Origin: Simmondsia chinensis
Taxonomy: Eukaryota > Streptophyta > Magnoliopsida > Caryophyllales > Simmondsiaceae
Assembly (NCBI GenBank): GCA_018398585.1
Contig: JAGTTD010000012.1
Coordinates: 20,469,036-20,533,035 of the forward strand
Reading direction: 5' to 3'
Length of the DNA stretch: 64,000 nt
Below, piece by piece: positions 10,107 through 22,076 of this stretch. Under the pieces are notes generated by a model. That model was not told where the DNA came from. It did not search any database and worked only from the letters and a program-made list of their open reading frames with translations. How positions within the stretch are numbered: position 1 is the first letter of the stretch; every line of letters starts with the position of its first letter. Both the position numbers and the translations under genes were made by a program.

Positions 10107-11494
10107 CCTTTTGGTCACCAAAGTGGTCAAGAATAAACATTTTGGTCACCTAAGTTAGATTTTGGAAGATTTAGTTACCGACGTCTTAATAAAAGTCCTT
10201 TTTACTCATGAAAGTAGTTGAAAATGGATAAATTGGTCATCCAGTCAACTTTTAGATTACCTAAGTCGTAATAAAAGTCCTATTTAGTCACCCAATTTGC
10301 TTTAAACATGAGAAATATTAAAAAATGACAACCAATAAAATATTTTAAAAATATTTTATTTTATAACCAAATTGATCTTCATCATTTTTAATGCACTTGA
10401 CATTTATTGATTCTTTTTTTTTTTTTTATAAATATTCTTTGAGTTCTCATTTTTTTAGAATAGTTAATCAAATTTTATTTAATGTCAAAATTGGTTTATA
10501 ATCTTTTAATTTTTACCTAATGCCAATAACTAGATGTGCACCAATTTGTTACAAATAAAACATACTATTTGAAAAAAAAAATGAGGATCAATCAAAAATA
10601 TAATTAAATTAGCTATTTTTTATTTGGATGATAAATTTGTTGTCATTTCAAATCACTTCAACGATCAAAATGAGTTGTTATTTAAAGTTGGTTAATAAAA
10701 TTTTTTAAATTATTATTTGGGTGACTAACTTGTCAATTTTAAACCACTTAAGTGACTAAATAAGACTTTTATTGCAAGTTGGGTAATTATGTCTTCCAAA
10801 ATTTGACTTGGGTTACCAATTTGTCTATTTTAAATCATAGTTAGTAAAATACGGTACGAGAATTAAACAAAATTTAATACGTCTATATATTATTCAGCTC
10901 TATATATAAAAAATTGGGTCAAAAGTTCTTTGACTTGTATAAAATTTAAACATAATTACAATGATGTCTATAATAACTTTTTCTCAAATAATTATAGAGT
11001 GAAGTGAAACTAATTATGAATTTTGAGTTCTATTCGATGGTATTACCTATAGTAACGACAGTAAAAATCATAATACATGCATAGTAAAAAGTAATGTATA
11101 AGTCAATTATTTGAAAGTTGAAATGACAAATTTTGCAAATGTACAATATTGATACTTATTTTAGGTTTAAGTGTGATTAAATTCAACTTTTTTTTTTTTT
11201 TTTTTGCTTTTTATTCAGAAAAAATACGAATACGCATTATAAAATACGTATTAAATGGCTAACATAAGAAAACGTGTATTTTACAGTATTTTTGGCAATC
11301 ATTTGTAAATGCCCTTTTTAACCGTAAAAATATGGATACGTGTTTAATATGCCAATTACATGCATATACTAATTATGTTTTAAACCACTTTGGTGACTAA
11401 ACGAGACTTTTATAGGCGTTGGGTGACTAAATTTTTTAAAATATTACTTGAGTGACCAAAATGTTCATTTTTCGTAACTCTGGTGACCAAAAGG
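10107..11494. mobile_element. Long-terminal-inverted-repeat element, probably compound
   Basis: The left end begins CCTTTTGGTCACCA (10107) and the right end is its inverse TGGTGACCAAAAGG (11494). The inverted arms run over 100 bp with motifs such as AACATTTTGGTCAC and AAAAGTC...TTTAGTCAC. A third inverted arm at about 10715-10860 also pairs with the left arm, suggesting two related elements joined or nested. The core is AT-rich with no ORF. Long inverted repeats suggest a Mutator-like non-autonomous element. No clear duplication was found. Confidence 0.6.
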
Positions 11495-11626
11495 GTATTG
11501 CACTTGGGAAATATATGCCCTTCAGAGCAAATCGCCTAGGATTGAGAATTGCTTTTATCATATGAACTTGTACTTTTTGGATTGTTTAATGAATGTTTTG
11601 CTTTAATGGCATTCTATTGAAGAAAA
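11495..11626. other. LTR-like relic, unassigned
   Basis: About 110 bp (near 11505-11617) resemble the 5' part of a plant copia LTR by general appearance only. No ends or partner can be fixed. Confidence 0.25.
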
Positions 11627-11720
11627 AGTGATAGGGGTAAGGCTGCATATACCCTACGCCTCCTAGATCCTGCTCACGGGGGAGCCCTTGTGGCACTGGA
11701 CCTGTTGTTGTTGTTGTATT
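11627..11720 (+). repeat. RTE LINE-like / SINE-like 3' tail
   Basis: Reads GGGGTAAGGCTGCATATACC, then GGGGGAGCCCTTGTGGCACTGG, ending (TTG)4. The same tail occurs at 35485-35612 and, inverted, at 59823-59924 and 62881-63010. In the last case it is joined to an RTE reverse transcriptase C-terminus. Confidence 0.7.
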
Positions 11721-11729
11721 GAACAAAAA

Positions 11730-12085
11730 GTGACCAACGCATACTTTGTTGCTATAGCCTTTGGCAATAGAAATTTGTCTATTGCTACGGTGTCATTATT
11801 TAAAGGCCATAGCAACATCGACTTAGGTTATCGCAATTGTACCCCAACGCCAACAATTGCGAAGTGTTGCAAATTCTGTTGTTGTTACTTTTAGCCAAAA
11901 AATTGTACTTTTGTTCTATTGTCTTTAACAACAAAATTGAATTTCTATTGTTATTGCCTTTAGTAATAAAATTATATTTTTGTGGTTTTGCCTTTAGAAA
12001 CATAATTGCATTTCTGTTGCTATTGCTTTTTATAAACAACAATTTTACTTCTGTGGATACTGCTTTCACTAACAACATGACTTAG
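11730..12085. repeat. Degenerate tandem repeats, period about 55-60 bp
   Basis: Units contain TTTCTATTGTTATTGCCTTTAG-like text followed by AACAAAATT (seen near 11890, 11930, 11975 and 12020). Open frames on both strands here are by-products of the repeat. No protein family is recognised. Confidence 0.5.
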
Positions 12086-13453
12086 ATAATTGTTCCACCA
12101 ATTATAAAAGATTATTGAATCCCAGTGATAATATTACTTATAAAAACAACTATACTTAGTAGCTTCTCGATGAAAATAACAAAGACCTGAAATGAATCAT
12201 CAGTGCTAGCATACTAACCAACATTTCCACACACAATATCCAATGACAATCATCCGAAAATTCACCATAAAAATCAAACATCAACATAGACAACATTCAA
12301 AATGATCCTGCCTAAGTTTGACAAGGTTAGCTGAAATCCATCCTGCCAAACAAATATGACAATATCAATAAAAAAATAACAAAACTTGAGTTTCTGGTCA
12401 AATGTACAATGACAAACAATCATTGTTGTGGCTTTTCTTCTAGCTCATTATGTCCATCTTTATCATTTTTACTTTATTATTGCTTATTACTGCATTAACA
12501 TGGTAAAGTCAATAAGATATGTGCACTGAGAATGACATTGTGAGGTTAGCCACAACAATGATAGCTAATATCTTGATAGCATTTTCCTTGAATGTTCTTT
12601 GTCGTAGGATACTTGATAATAGGCATCAACTGATCCGGATAGACCAACAAGTAGTGTGACTAGCTCTTATTGACCAATCATTATCTATCTCATGTTTCTC
12701 ATATGGAGACACCAAGGCATGTGTGGGTGCATATAGATATTGACTAAACCAAACTATCAATAGATAGTTTTTAGGATAGCAATAGTGTAAGCAGGTTCCT
12801 TAGACCTAAGCTAATATTGGTGTGAATAAAATAATACCCAAGAACTGGATTCGATTCAAATGCTATAACAAATATGAGAAGAAAATAAAAGGGTCAAAGA
12901 GAACAAACGAAGGAGATAATGATTTACGTGGAAACCCCTCTTCAATCGAGAGGGGAAAAAACTACGGGCGAAGATGGAGAATCTTTATTGAGCGAAATAA
13001 TGGAAGAATTACAGTTCACTTCCTCTCTCTTTCTAACGACGGCGCTCGCTTTATTTGGATACCTAATACGGAAACCCTCACGTCATATTTATACATAGCG
13101 TGTAGATCGGGTCCCGATCGATCCGCATCTTCCGATCGATTGGCGATCTTTCTGTAGCCTCGTGCTTTCTTCGTACTTTCCGACTGATCGGCAATACCCT
13201 CGATCGATTAGTGCTCTCACTGCAAGCCCCTCATAAATACAAGGAATTTGAGGCACAACCTAAATATTGGGTATAGTCAAGTATTTACAAAGTAAACTAG
13301 TGAAACTTGAGGGATCTATCATTCTTGGTGGTAGGAAAGATGCTCTATGAATCATCATTCATGAAAACTCTCAAAATACTCAGTCAAGGTAGATGGGAAA
13401 TAAGAGATGAGTCTCTTGATTGGTCATTAGTAAGTAGTTATAATGGAAATCTA
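12086..13453. other. No recognisable gene
   Basis: Mostly AT-rich. Within it, 12820-13260 is noticeably GC-richer and has several GATCGAT-type motifs (13110-13210); it looks like part of an unidentified repeat, and its 111-codon plus frame has no family features. I see no LTR ends, RNA gene or promoter. Confidence 0.4.
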
Positions 13454-13456
13454 TTA

Positions 13457-13930
13457 GGTCTTTTTTGGAGCATGGAATTGGGTTGAGACTAGAATTTAGG
13501 CATAAAATTCTAATTCTGTTGTTTGGTTCATATATTGGAATTGGAATTATAATTCCGCTCCCTAATTTTGTCTAATTAGATTTTAATTGAAAATCACACA
13601 TTATAATTCCTTGGGGCAGGGAGTAAGTAATTGTGACTTCGTATTAACTTCATTAACCTGCAATCAAAAATAACCCCCACTTGATTAGCTCAAACCAAGA
13701 TGATTCAAGATTGAAAGACTTAGACACAACTTGAAATTTTTCCCAAACCTCAATATCACCCAACTTAAATGACTTAAACTTGAAATGATCGAAATGAACT
13801 TAACTAAAAGTCTAAAGTGACCCTACTTGATTGACTTGAAACTCAAGATGACTTAGATCCAAAAATAAAACTGCTCGACTTAAATGTGGCGTAGAATGCT
13901 TGGTTGAAGTGGAAATGACTCGACCAAATT
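13457..13930 (+). mobile_element. Harbinger-like copy A, left part
   Basis: Starts GGTCTTTTTTGG right after TTA (13454-13456). Together with 23521-24065 it forms a copy of about 1.02 kb that is homologous along its length to 24069-25049. TTA flanks and GGCTCTGTTTGG-type ends are typical of PIF/Harbinger (Tourist-like) elements. It has no ORF, and the interior is rich in AACTCAAGATGACTT-like degenerate short repeats. It is interrupted by the Sirevirus at its AAATT site. Confidence 0.7.
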
Positions 13931-15339
13931 TGTTAGCCCTAAAAGGACATTTACATTGCAATTTTGATGATAACAATTACAAGTAAGTCATTTAATTTTT
14001 CTATTCTTGTTTGAAAATGAATCATAAGAAAGCTACGAAAAATCAAGATTGATAATGTTGATACTAAAGCTTTCCAAGATGATGGATTAAGAGGAAAATG
14101 ATCAAAGTTGAAGAGAAGATTGATCCCAAATCAAGAGAACGAGATCCGAGTCCAAGCACTTGAAGTCGTTTGTTTTTTATCTTTTAGGACTTAGAATTGG
14201 GATATATCAATGGAGTCAAAATCTCAATATGATATGTGATGCTCTAACAAAAATATTTTTGAACTTTAATTTCCAAATATTATTTGAAAAACACTCAATT
14301 CAAATCCAAGCCAATTAAAATTTTGAAAAAGGTATTTTGTAAATTAGCATTATGGAATCATGCCCAAAATAACAAGATGAAGAATTTTTATTAGGGTAAT
14401 ATTTTAGCTTGATTAGAAAATTATTCATTCAAAAAATAAGCCAAATAAGGTAAAGAAATTAAGCTAAAGTCAAAATGTTCAAAAACTACTCGGGCACACT
14501 AAGCATTGACAGACAAAATGGATGTGTCAACAATGAGCCAAACAGTAGCCAAGGTGAGTTGCTGTGTGTTGACATGTAGCCCTGTGGCAACTTTAACGGC
14601 TACAATTAAAATCCAATTTCTTTCCAATTTTTTTAGAAGTTTCCCAATGGCCCCTCTATCTTCTTGGCTTATAAATAGGGCTTACTTTCTTTGATAAAAT
14701 CATCCAATTCTTCACCCTTTCTTTGATTAAAAAAAAAAAAAAATACAGTTCTTGTATTTCACTTGTGCTTTAATGTTTTAGTCTCTTGTTTTCTTGAAGC
14801 TTTTCTTGAGCATCACTAATTTTCTTTGATTGCATTTACTGAGTCATATCCTTAGCTTTTACTAAGTTTAATTAATTCTCAAATCACTCTTTCAAGAGTG
14901 AGTTTTTCAGTGCTTAAATTTACTTTCTTATAAGGGTTGGATCCTGAGCCTACCATTATAAAGGGATCGGTTGTAAGAGATTGGTCTTGAGCCTATGTAC
15001 AAAAAGACTGTTTGTAAAATGTTAGGTCTTGAGCCTACGTACAAAAGACCGATTGTAAAAGGTTGGATCCTAAGTCTAAGTTTTAAGAGGACCATCAAGC
15101 TTAGTGAAAATCTCAAATGACAAAGAGTAGTCATTTGGCTAGTAGACTAGCTTTTGGGTTAGAAGTGAACCACTATAAATATTATTTTGCATAGTTCTTT
15201 TCTTTCCTTTGCTTTTAATATTTTGCATTCATTATTTATCTTTTAATTTAGTTTTTGGTTCTTGAAGTTTAAGTTTTTCAATTTATTGCAAAAGAACCTA
15301 AGTCACTCCCCTCCTCTTAGGTTGGTCTTTGGACCTTCA
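13931..15339 (+). repeat. 5' LTR of the Sirevirus
   Basis: 1409 bp with TATAAATA at 14670-14677 and a tandem array at 14935-15090 (about four units of 40-46 bp, each with a (T)CTTGAGCCTA core). The same layout is seen in the 3' LTR. Confidence 0.92.
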
Positions 15340-15341
15340 AT

Positions 15342-15353
15342 TGGTATCAGAAC
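15342..15353 (+). promoter_or_regulatory. Sirevirus primer-binding site
   Basis: TGGTATCAGAAC follows the LTR with a two-base spacer and is close to the initiator Met tRNA complement. It is followed by a poly-T run (about 15362-15385). Confidence 0.85.
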
Positions 15354-15439
15354 TAGTGTTCTTTTTTTTTTTTTTTTTTTTTTTTAACAACCCTAGAGTG
15401 ATTCTTGTGGCAACCTTTGCACCCATTTTGGCCGAGGGC

Positions 15440-16048
15440 CAATAAGCCAACAAGCCTCCTATTTTTGCCGGTGAAAACTTTGGCTTCTAGAAACTTAGAA
15501 TGAGACTTTTTATTAGGTCTATTGATTTTGACTTGCGGCTAATCACTGAAAATGGTGATTTTGTTTCTTTAATGAATGAAGGAAATGCAATTGTTGATAA
15601 TTTGTAAATGAGCTTGTCCAATATGGCAAAACAAAGCTTGGAAAAAAGGCTAAAGCCGACTTCTAATTAGTATGTGTTATTGCTCCCAATATGTTTAATC
15701 ATGTTAAAAGTTGCAAGACCGCAAAAGAGATTTGGGATAAACTTGAAGCCACATTTGAAAAAAAGTCAAATGAAGAATCTCTTGATACAAGTGATGAGGA
15801 ACAAGTTAATTCGTGTCGCAAGGCCATTGATGATGAGAGTATTGAAGAAGTTGAGGTAACCGATTTATCTTATGATGAACTAGTTGTTGCCTTTCATGAA
15901 TTATATGGGAAATATAAAAAACAAAAAAATAAAATAAAACAATGCTTTCATAAAGGGCCTAAAAAAAGGGGGTTTAGAAAAGAAGTCAAAAGAATATCTA
16001 TTGTTTAAACTTGAAAATGAATCTTTAAAGAAAAAGAATGAGTCTTTG
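15440..16048 (+). pseudogene. Sirevirus gag, first part
   Basis: Frames here read PPIFAGENFGF, then FIRSIDFDLR, then SCKTAKEIWDKLEATFE, the characteristic copia gag (UBN2-type) order. The best open stretch is 15691-16008, ending in a lysine-rich region. There are stops and frame changes before it, and a deletion appears to join ATFEKKSN to a more C-terminal part. It is cut at 16048 by the TRIM-like element and resumes at 17882. Confidence 0.8.
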
Positions 16049-16625
16049 TGACATGGACTGCCATGGAGATTAACCGGGATTCAATTAGATAACTTCAAAT
16101 CTTATTTAAATAGTTTAGTTAATTAGTTTTTAGAAGATTTAATTCACGATTTCAATTTGTTAAGATTTATTCATATATCTATCAATTAGGATTAGAATAT
16201 CTCTATATTTATCAGGCAGAATTTAATTATCTTTATCGTTATCTTTTTAGTGTTTCTTAAGTCTATAAATACCCTTAGGGTTGAGTCATGTAATAAAGAG
16301 AGTTTTTTGTAAGTTTCAAACTATGAATAAAATTGAGAGTTCCTCTTTTTATGTCTCTCTGGATTGAGAGTTTTATCTGTATCTTTGGATTACCCAACCA
16401 AGATGGTGAAACCGGCTACTATCTGTATCCTTGGCTTAGCCTACCAAGGTGGTGAATTTAGCTATCTGTATCCTTGACTTAGCCTACCAAGGTGGTGAAC
16501 TTCGCTACGCTGTAGTGGGGTTTTCAACCTCGCCAAGATCAGCAACTTATCAATTACCATAGTAGGGTTTTTAACCTCGGCACGATCGGTAACCTATAAG
16601 TTTTACCCCCTACTTTCCTACGTCA
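16049..16625 (+). repeat. 5' LTR of the TRIM-like element
   Basis: TATAAATA at 16264-16271. A three-unit tandem array of 43-46 bp units at 16374-16507 has the core CCTACCAAGGTGGTGAA. Confidence 0.92.
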
Positions 16626-16710
16626 GTTGGTATCAGAGCCCATAAACCTTTTCGTTTCCAAAAAGAAAAAATATATATCAAAAAAAAAAAAAAACTATCA
16701 ACTTTCTCCC

Positions 16711-16741
<31 letters not shown>

Positions 16742-17298
16742 AGAAAAATCATTCATCAATTCCATCATCTTCACCGTTTAAAAAACCCCTAATAGGAAAA
16801 AGATAAACCACCATCAACCGCCGCCGCACTGCCGGAGTTCACGTAACCGCCGTCAAGGTCTTCCTCTCGTTCAGTAGAACCGAGCCACCCCAGATCACCA
16901 ACGAAGTACCAAACTGATGGTTCACGCCCCACCGGTAGTTGACGACACCGACTCTAGATCTTTCACCATCTACTAGAATTTGGAGACACCAGTCACCATC
17001 ATCGAAGTCACCATTTTCTGATCTACCGGAATCCCGAAACAGAAGCACCGAACACCATCAGAACCATGCACGTGCTTCATGTGCTGCTGTGCACGTGTGG
17101 GCTTTGTCTCGCAAGTTCTGGGCCCACTTTACCACGTCATCTACAACACAATAGTCAAATCACTCGCTATGTATGCGCCATGTCACCTAACTTGCCACGT
17201 CATAGTTTGGGATTGAGCTTTTTGAAGATTATGAAATTTCTGTTGCACTCTAAAGATGTTTAAGACTCAATGGCGAGTCTTCTCCAACCTAAGGAGTA
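16626..17298 (+). other. Internal region of the TRIM-like element
   Basis: Starts with the primer-binding site, then A-runs, 24 consecutive C (16708-16731) and 11 A. The rest is a moderately GC-rich stretch with short frames on both strands (for example 16939-17154 plus, 16839-17048 minus), none with a recognisable domain. A captured host fragment cannot be excluded but no exon-like segment is recognised. Confidence 0.7.
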
Positions 17299-17876
17299 TG
17301 ACACGGAGTGTCATGAAGAATAATCGGGATTCAATTAGATAACTTCAAATCTTACTTATTTAGTTTAGTTAATTAGTTTTTAGATGATTTAATTAATGAT
17401 TTTCAATTTGTTAAGATTTATTCATATATCTATCAATTAGGATTAGAATATCTCTATATTTGTCGGATAGGATTTAATTATCTTTATCTTTATCTTTTTA
17501 GTGTTTCTTGAGTCTATAAATACCCTTAGGGTTGAGTCATGTAATCGAGAGAGTTTTTTTTAAGTTTCAAGCTATGAATAAAATTGAGGGTTCCTCTTTT
17601 TATGTCTCTCTGGATTGAGAGTTTTATCTGTATCTTTGGACTAGCCAGCCACAGCGGTGAAATCGGCTACTATCTATATCCTTGGCTTAGCCTACCAAGG
17701 TGGTGAATTTGATTATTTGTATCCTTGACTTAGCCTTCCAAGGTGGTGAATTTGGCTGCGATGTAGTGGAGTTTTCAACCATGCCAAGATCAGCAACCTA
17801 TCAATTACTTTAGTAGGGTTTTTAACCTCGCCACAATCGGTAACGTATCCATTTTACCCCCTACGTTCCTACATCA
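17299..17876 (+). repeat. 3' LTR of the TRIM-like element
   Basis: TATAAATA at 17515-17522 and the same tandem array at 17635-17760. Diverged from the 5' LTR by scattered substitutions. Confidence 0.92.
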
Positions 17877-17881
17877 CTTTG

Positions 17882-18360
17882 AATGATGAAATCATAAAAC
17901 TAACTAATAAAAAATAATCCTTGGTCGAAAAGCTTCATTCATATGAAAACGGACAAGGAAAATCTAAAGAAGATGAACCACTATTGAAAGAAAACGAGTC
18001 TTTGAAAGAAAGAGTAGAAGAACTTTCAAAAATCTCACACAAAGTTTTCAAAGGACAAGAAACACTTGAGAAAATACTCTCTACTCAAACATCCACTGAC
18101 AATAAAGAAAAAATCGGCCATAATGAAAATTCTCAAAAGAAAAAAAATTGAATATCCTTTTTGTCAAAGCCTCTTCACCACCTACGAACTCTGTAAAATG
18201 TCATTATTGTGGTGATTATGGACATACTGTGCATCAATGTCAATTTGAAAATAACTTGAGAAAAACAAAGATGGTTTGAGTTCCAAAGGGATTGCGACCA
18301 TCAAAGGTCAAGACTAACACCGAAGGACCCAAGAAAATTTGGGTACCAAAAGTTCGTTAA
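17882..18360 (+). pseudogene. Sirevirus gag, C-terminal part
   Basis: Resumes the interrupted gag. 17921-18151 encodes a charged coiled-coil-like stretch (LLKENESLKERVEELSK), and a second frame near 18195-18240 encodes the zinc knuckle CHYCGDYGHTVHQC (CCHC with intact Cys and His). Ends near IWVPKV. At least one frame change separates the two parts. Coiled coils at this position are usual in Sirevirus gag. Confidence 0.82.
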
Positions 18361-19900
18361 ATTGTATAGGTATGCTTGAAGAATGAGAATAAATATCAAA
18401 AGTGGTGCTTGGATAGTAGTTTTACAAGTCATATAACCGGAGATAAATGCAAGTCCATTTCTATCAAGTCAAGGAAATGAAAAATCTCACTTTCAACAAG
18501 AAGAATAGAAAAATGATCGGTATTGACAACATTGCTTCTAACTCTTCTCGTTGTATTGAAGATGTCTTTCTTATTGATGGTCTTATGCACAATCTTCTAA
18601 ATGTATAATTTTATAGATGATAAAGGTTATTGTGTGCATTGTTGATTTATCTCCGTGATGATGGTTATTGTGTGCATTCTTGAGTCATCTAAATGTTTAG
18701 TGGCCTATGTTTAGATGAATGAAGTATTACTTGATCGAATAGAATACCATAACGTCTATATGATTGATCTTAAATGTATGAACTTTGTGAAATACTCTAG
18801 TGTCTCAAATGAAAATGATCCTTAGATTTGAAATAGGAGATTTGAACATGCTAGTATGGACTTAATTTCAAAACTTTCAAGAAATGATCTTGTTTGACAA
18901 CTACTAAAACTTAATTTGAAAAAGATCATATTCGTGACGTATTTCAATATGGAAAAAAAAAAAAGATGTTCATTGAAACCCAATGATGTAGTTTCTATCT
19001 CAAGACATCGTGAGCTTTTGTATATAGACTTGTTTGATCTTACTAGACATTTGAGCCTTATTGAAAAACCTATGGATTTGTAATTGTTTATGATTACTCC
19101 CATTTTGCATAGTGCTTAAGAGTGAAGTCTTTGGCAAAATTGAAAAGTTTTGCAAACAAGTGCAAAATGAAAAAGATTTGAAAATCATTTCAACTAGAAG
19201 TGATCATGGAAAGGAATTTAAAAAAATAATTTTGAAAAATATTGTGATTAATTTTGAATCCACCGCGATTTTTTGACTCCTACAATTTCTGTACAAAACA
19301 AAGTGGTTAAAAAAATAGAATTCTTGAACAAATGGCAAAAAACCATACGTTATGAAAACAATTTGCCAAATTTTCTTTTTGGGCCAAACCCGTTAACACT
19401 GCTGGCTATATTCTAAATAAGGCTTTGATAAGGCTTATTTCTAAGAAAACACCCTATGAACTTTACAAAGGAAGAAATCCTCATATTGCAGATTTCAAAC
19501 AATTTGGATGCAAATGCTTTATCCAAATCAATGTTAAAACGAATCTTGGTAATGGATGAAGGCATATTCGTGGGATATTTTCTTACTAGCAAAGCATATA
19601 AAGTCTACAATAAAAGGTCAAAGGTAGTAAAAGAGCCTATACATGTCGTATTTTTTGAAACTAACCACTTTGTTCTCTAGAATTCCTTGCAATAATGATG
19701 ATATAGTGATCAAACCAACAAACATCACACCTTCATCCAAGGAGCTAGAAAATGCTCAACTCAAAGCTCCAATGGATGGATCGAAAGGAAATGTCGAAAA
19801 TGTAGAATCCAAAGAAGAAGACGTACCACATGTGATTGGAAATTATTGAAGGATCACCCAGCAAGTTAAATCATTAGTGATCCCTCTCAATATGGTAAGA
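18361..19900 (+). pseudogene. Sirevirus protease and integrase, decayed
   Basis: Protease region reads WCLDSSFTSHITGD near 18400-18445, where the family has Asp-Ser-Gly, so Gly is replaced. Integrase traces are SRHRELLYIDLFDLTR (near 19000-19045), a FTKEEILILQ stretch, and VGYFLTSKAYKVYNKRSK (about 19570-19620), the usual copia segment after the core. Frames change many times, and no catalytic D-D-E set can be assembled with confidence. Confidence 0.78.
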
Positions 19901-21080
19901 AACACGAATAGGTTAGTAGCTAAAAGCTAACCAAGAAGAAGATATAGACTATGAAGAGACCTTATCACCCGTTGTTAGATTAGAAGCTATTAGACTCTTA
20001 CGTGCATTTGCTTCATTCAGAAATTTGAACTTCTTTAAATGGATATGAAAAGTGCATTTTTAAATAGATTTAATAAAGAAGAGGTTTATGTTGAACAACC
20101 ACTCGGATTTGAGGATGACAAAATTTCCAACTACGTTTTTAAACTCAAAAAGGCTCTCAATGGATTGAAACGAGCTCCTAGAGCTTGATATAAGATTTTG
20201 AGTCTTTTCTAATGCAAAATGGATTTTCAAGAGGAAAGGTTGACACCACACTTTTTATCAAATACTCTACAAATGATATTCTCATTGTGCAAATATATGT
20301 TAACGATATAGTGTTTGGTGCTCCAAATCTATCTCTTTGTGAAGAATTTGCAAATCATATGAGTAGGAAATTTGAAATGAGTATGATGGGAGAACTCAAC
20401 TACTTCCTTGAATTTCATGCAAAACAAGGACGGAATTATCATCAACGAAGCAAAGTACATAAAGGAAATGCTTAAGAAGTTTGCCATGGAAAATTCCAAG
20501 GCAATCGCAACATCAATGAGCTCAACACTCAAGCTAGACATAGATGAAAAGGTAAAAAGGTGGATCAAAAGTTATATAAAGGTATAATTGGATCCCTTCT
20601 TGACCTTACCGCTAGTAGGCTTGATATTTTATTTAGTGTGTGCTTATGTGCTAGATTTCACGATCTCATTTATGTGCCGTAAAATGAATTTTTCGATACC
20701 TAGTTGGTACTCCTACCTTAGGCCTTTTCTATCCTAAATGTGATTTTGTTGATTTAGTTTGATATAGTGATGTGAATTTTGCCTATTACAAAGTGGACAA
20801 GAAATCAAATTGTGGAACTTGTCAATCTCTTGTCATGCTTTAGTCTCATGGTTTACCCAAAAAAAAAATAAAATTGGAAGAAATATTTGCCTTGTCCTCC
20901 TCAGAATCCAAATACATTGCTTGTCAAAGTCACTGTGCTCAAATATCATGGTTAAATCATGAATTAGATGATTATGATATTTATATTGATCATGCTCCCA
21001 TTATGTGTGAGAACACTAGTGCAACATGCTTACCAAAACTTGAGCTCAATATTTTTGAACCAATCATATAAATGTAGATA
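19901..21080 (+). pseudogene. Sirevirus RT and RNase H, decayed
   Basis: RT traces are MDMKSAFLN (near 20040-20066), EEVYVEQPLGFEDD, and the catalytic box at 20296-20307, which reads YVND where the family has YVDD. It is followed by MSRKFEMSMMGELNYFL (to about 20410). RNase H traces are ALSSSESKYIACQSHCAQI (about 20886-20945) and a final degenerate part to 21080. The Asp-to-Asn change alone would abolish polymerase activity. Confidence 0.82.
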
Positions 21081-22076
21081 CCATATCATTCATACGTAAT
21101 CATGTGCTTAAAGAAGAAATCGTTTTAAAAATTTGTCCCCCCAAACGATCAATAATTAGACAATTTTACTTTGGTGACACTAAAAGAAGGATTGACATGG
21201 TGACTTGTGTGTAATAATTTCATATCCTTGTTCATATTGAAAATGACTGTCAAAAATTCAACGTGATGGTTTTTAATTGTCCAATTATTCTTATCCAATC
21301 TTATGAATATTAGTGCTTGGAAACCCTTTTTGAAGGAAACAGTAAAATTAGAGCTACCTTCAATCTCTATTTTGAACAAAAAGTCTCAAATGTTTGTTTA
21401 AGTTGAATCGTCTCATTCTTGCTCATAAATTCTTCCTATCGATCAAAGTGTAAATGTGTTATGAGAAATAAAAAATATCCCTGAAGTTTAAAACTCTAAC
21501 TTTGTGAAAATGTTTTCAGGTCCACTTCATTGAGACATGCATAAATATCAGTGACAAAAGAGGTGAAACTATCCTTTAACATATCGAGCTATATTGGAAA
21601 ATTTAACCTTTCTATTTTGTCATTTAATGTGTATAGGTCTCTCTGTATCTAATATTGTCTATTAATAGGGGAACAAAATGCTAACGTGATTCCCTTCACT
21701 TATTGCTTTGTTGATGACAAAGGGGGGAAGAGATTGGGGTTGTTTATGTTGCTTTCAAACACTTTGCATCGAGTTCATTTATTCTCTTTTTGCTAATGAC
21801 ACAGGGGGAGAGAAGTTAGTGTTGCGATAATTCATGTGATAAAAATAATGTTGATGTTAAGCTATTGAATTTATGATTCTTAAAATGCATCAACATAGGG
21901 GGAGCAATTCAATTTGAACTTTAACATGCTATATTGCTCCATGACTTTATATAAAATGGGTATTTATATGTTTTGATTGCTTAATACTTTTATGGTGAAT
22001 TCAATACTTCAACTTTCGTATTTTAAGAGGAAACAGAGGAAACACCAAATGTTTGTCATCATCAAAAGGGGGAGAT
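21081..22076 (+). other. Sirevirus 3' non-coding region with four polypurine-like tracts
   Basis: No long frame. G-rich purine tracts lie near 21719-21732, 21802-21815, 21895-21905 and 22064-22075, the last directly before the 3' LTR. Repeated polypurine tracts after pol are a recognised Sirevirus trait. Confidence 0.75.

Larger units (their letters stand above)
16044..17881 (+). mobile_element. TRIM/LARD-like small LTR element nested in gag
   Basis: LTRs 16049-16625 and 17299-17876 (577 and 578 bp, TG...CA) are flanked by the 5-bp duplication CTTTG (16044-16048 and 17877-17881). The primer-binding site TGGTATCAGAGCCC starts at 16628. The internal region is only 673 bp, without gag or pol. 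It contains a 24-bp C-run, a CCG-rich stretch (16800-16870) and short unrelated frames. Total length is 1828 bp. It is non-autonomous by structure; the LTRs are larger than in classical TRIMs, so LARD-like is equally fair. Confidence 0.92.

Noticed and set aside
11800..12085. Overlapping leucine- and asparagine-rich frames on both strands
   Set aside because: Produced by a degenerate tandem repeat with period near 60 bp.
12822..13157. 111-codon plus-strand frame as a small gene
   Set aside because: No recognisable domain, no conserved start context, and it lies in repeat-like sequence.
14928..15134. Minus-strand frame with repeated RLRIQP-type units as a repeat protein
   Set aside because: It is the translation of the tandem array in the Sirevirus LTR, and the same array in the other LTR does not keep the frame.
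16939..17154. Short frames in the TRIM interior as captured genes
   Set aside because: Overlapping frames on both strands of a GC-richer stretch with no domain or exon structure.
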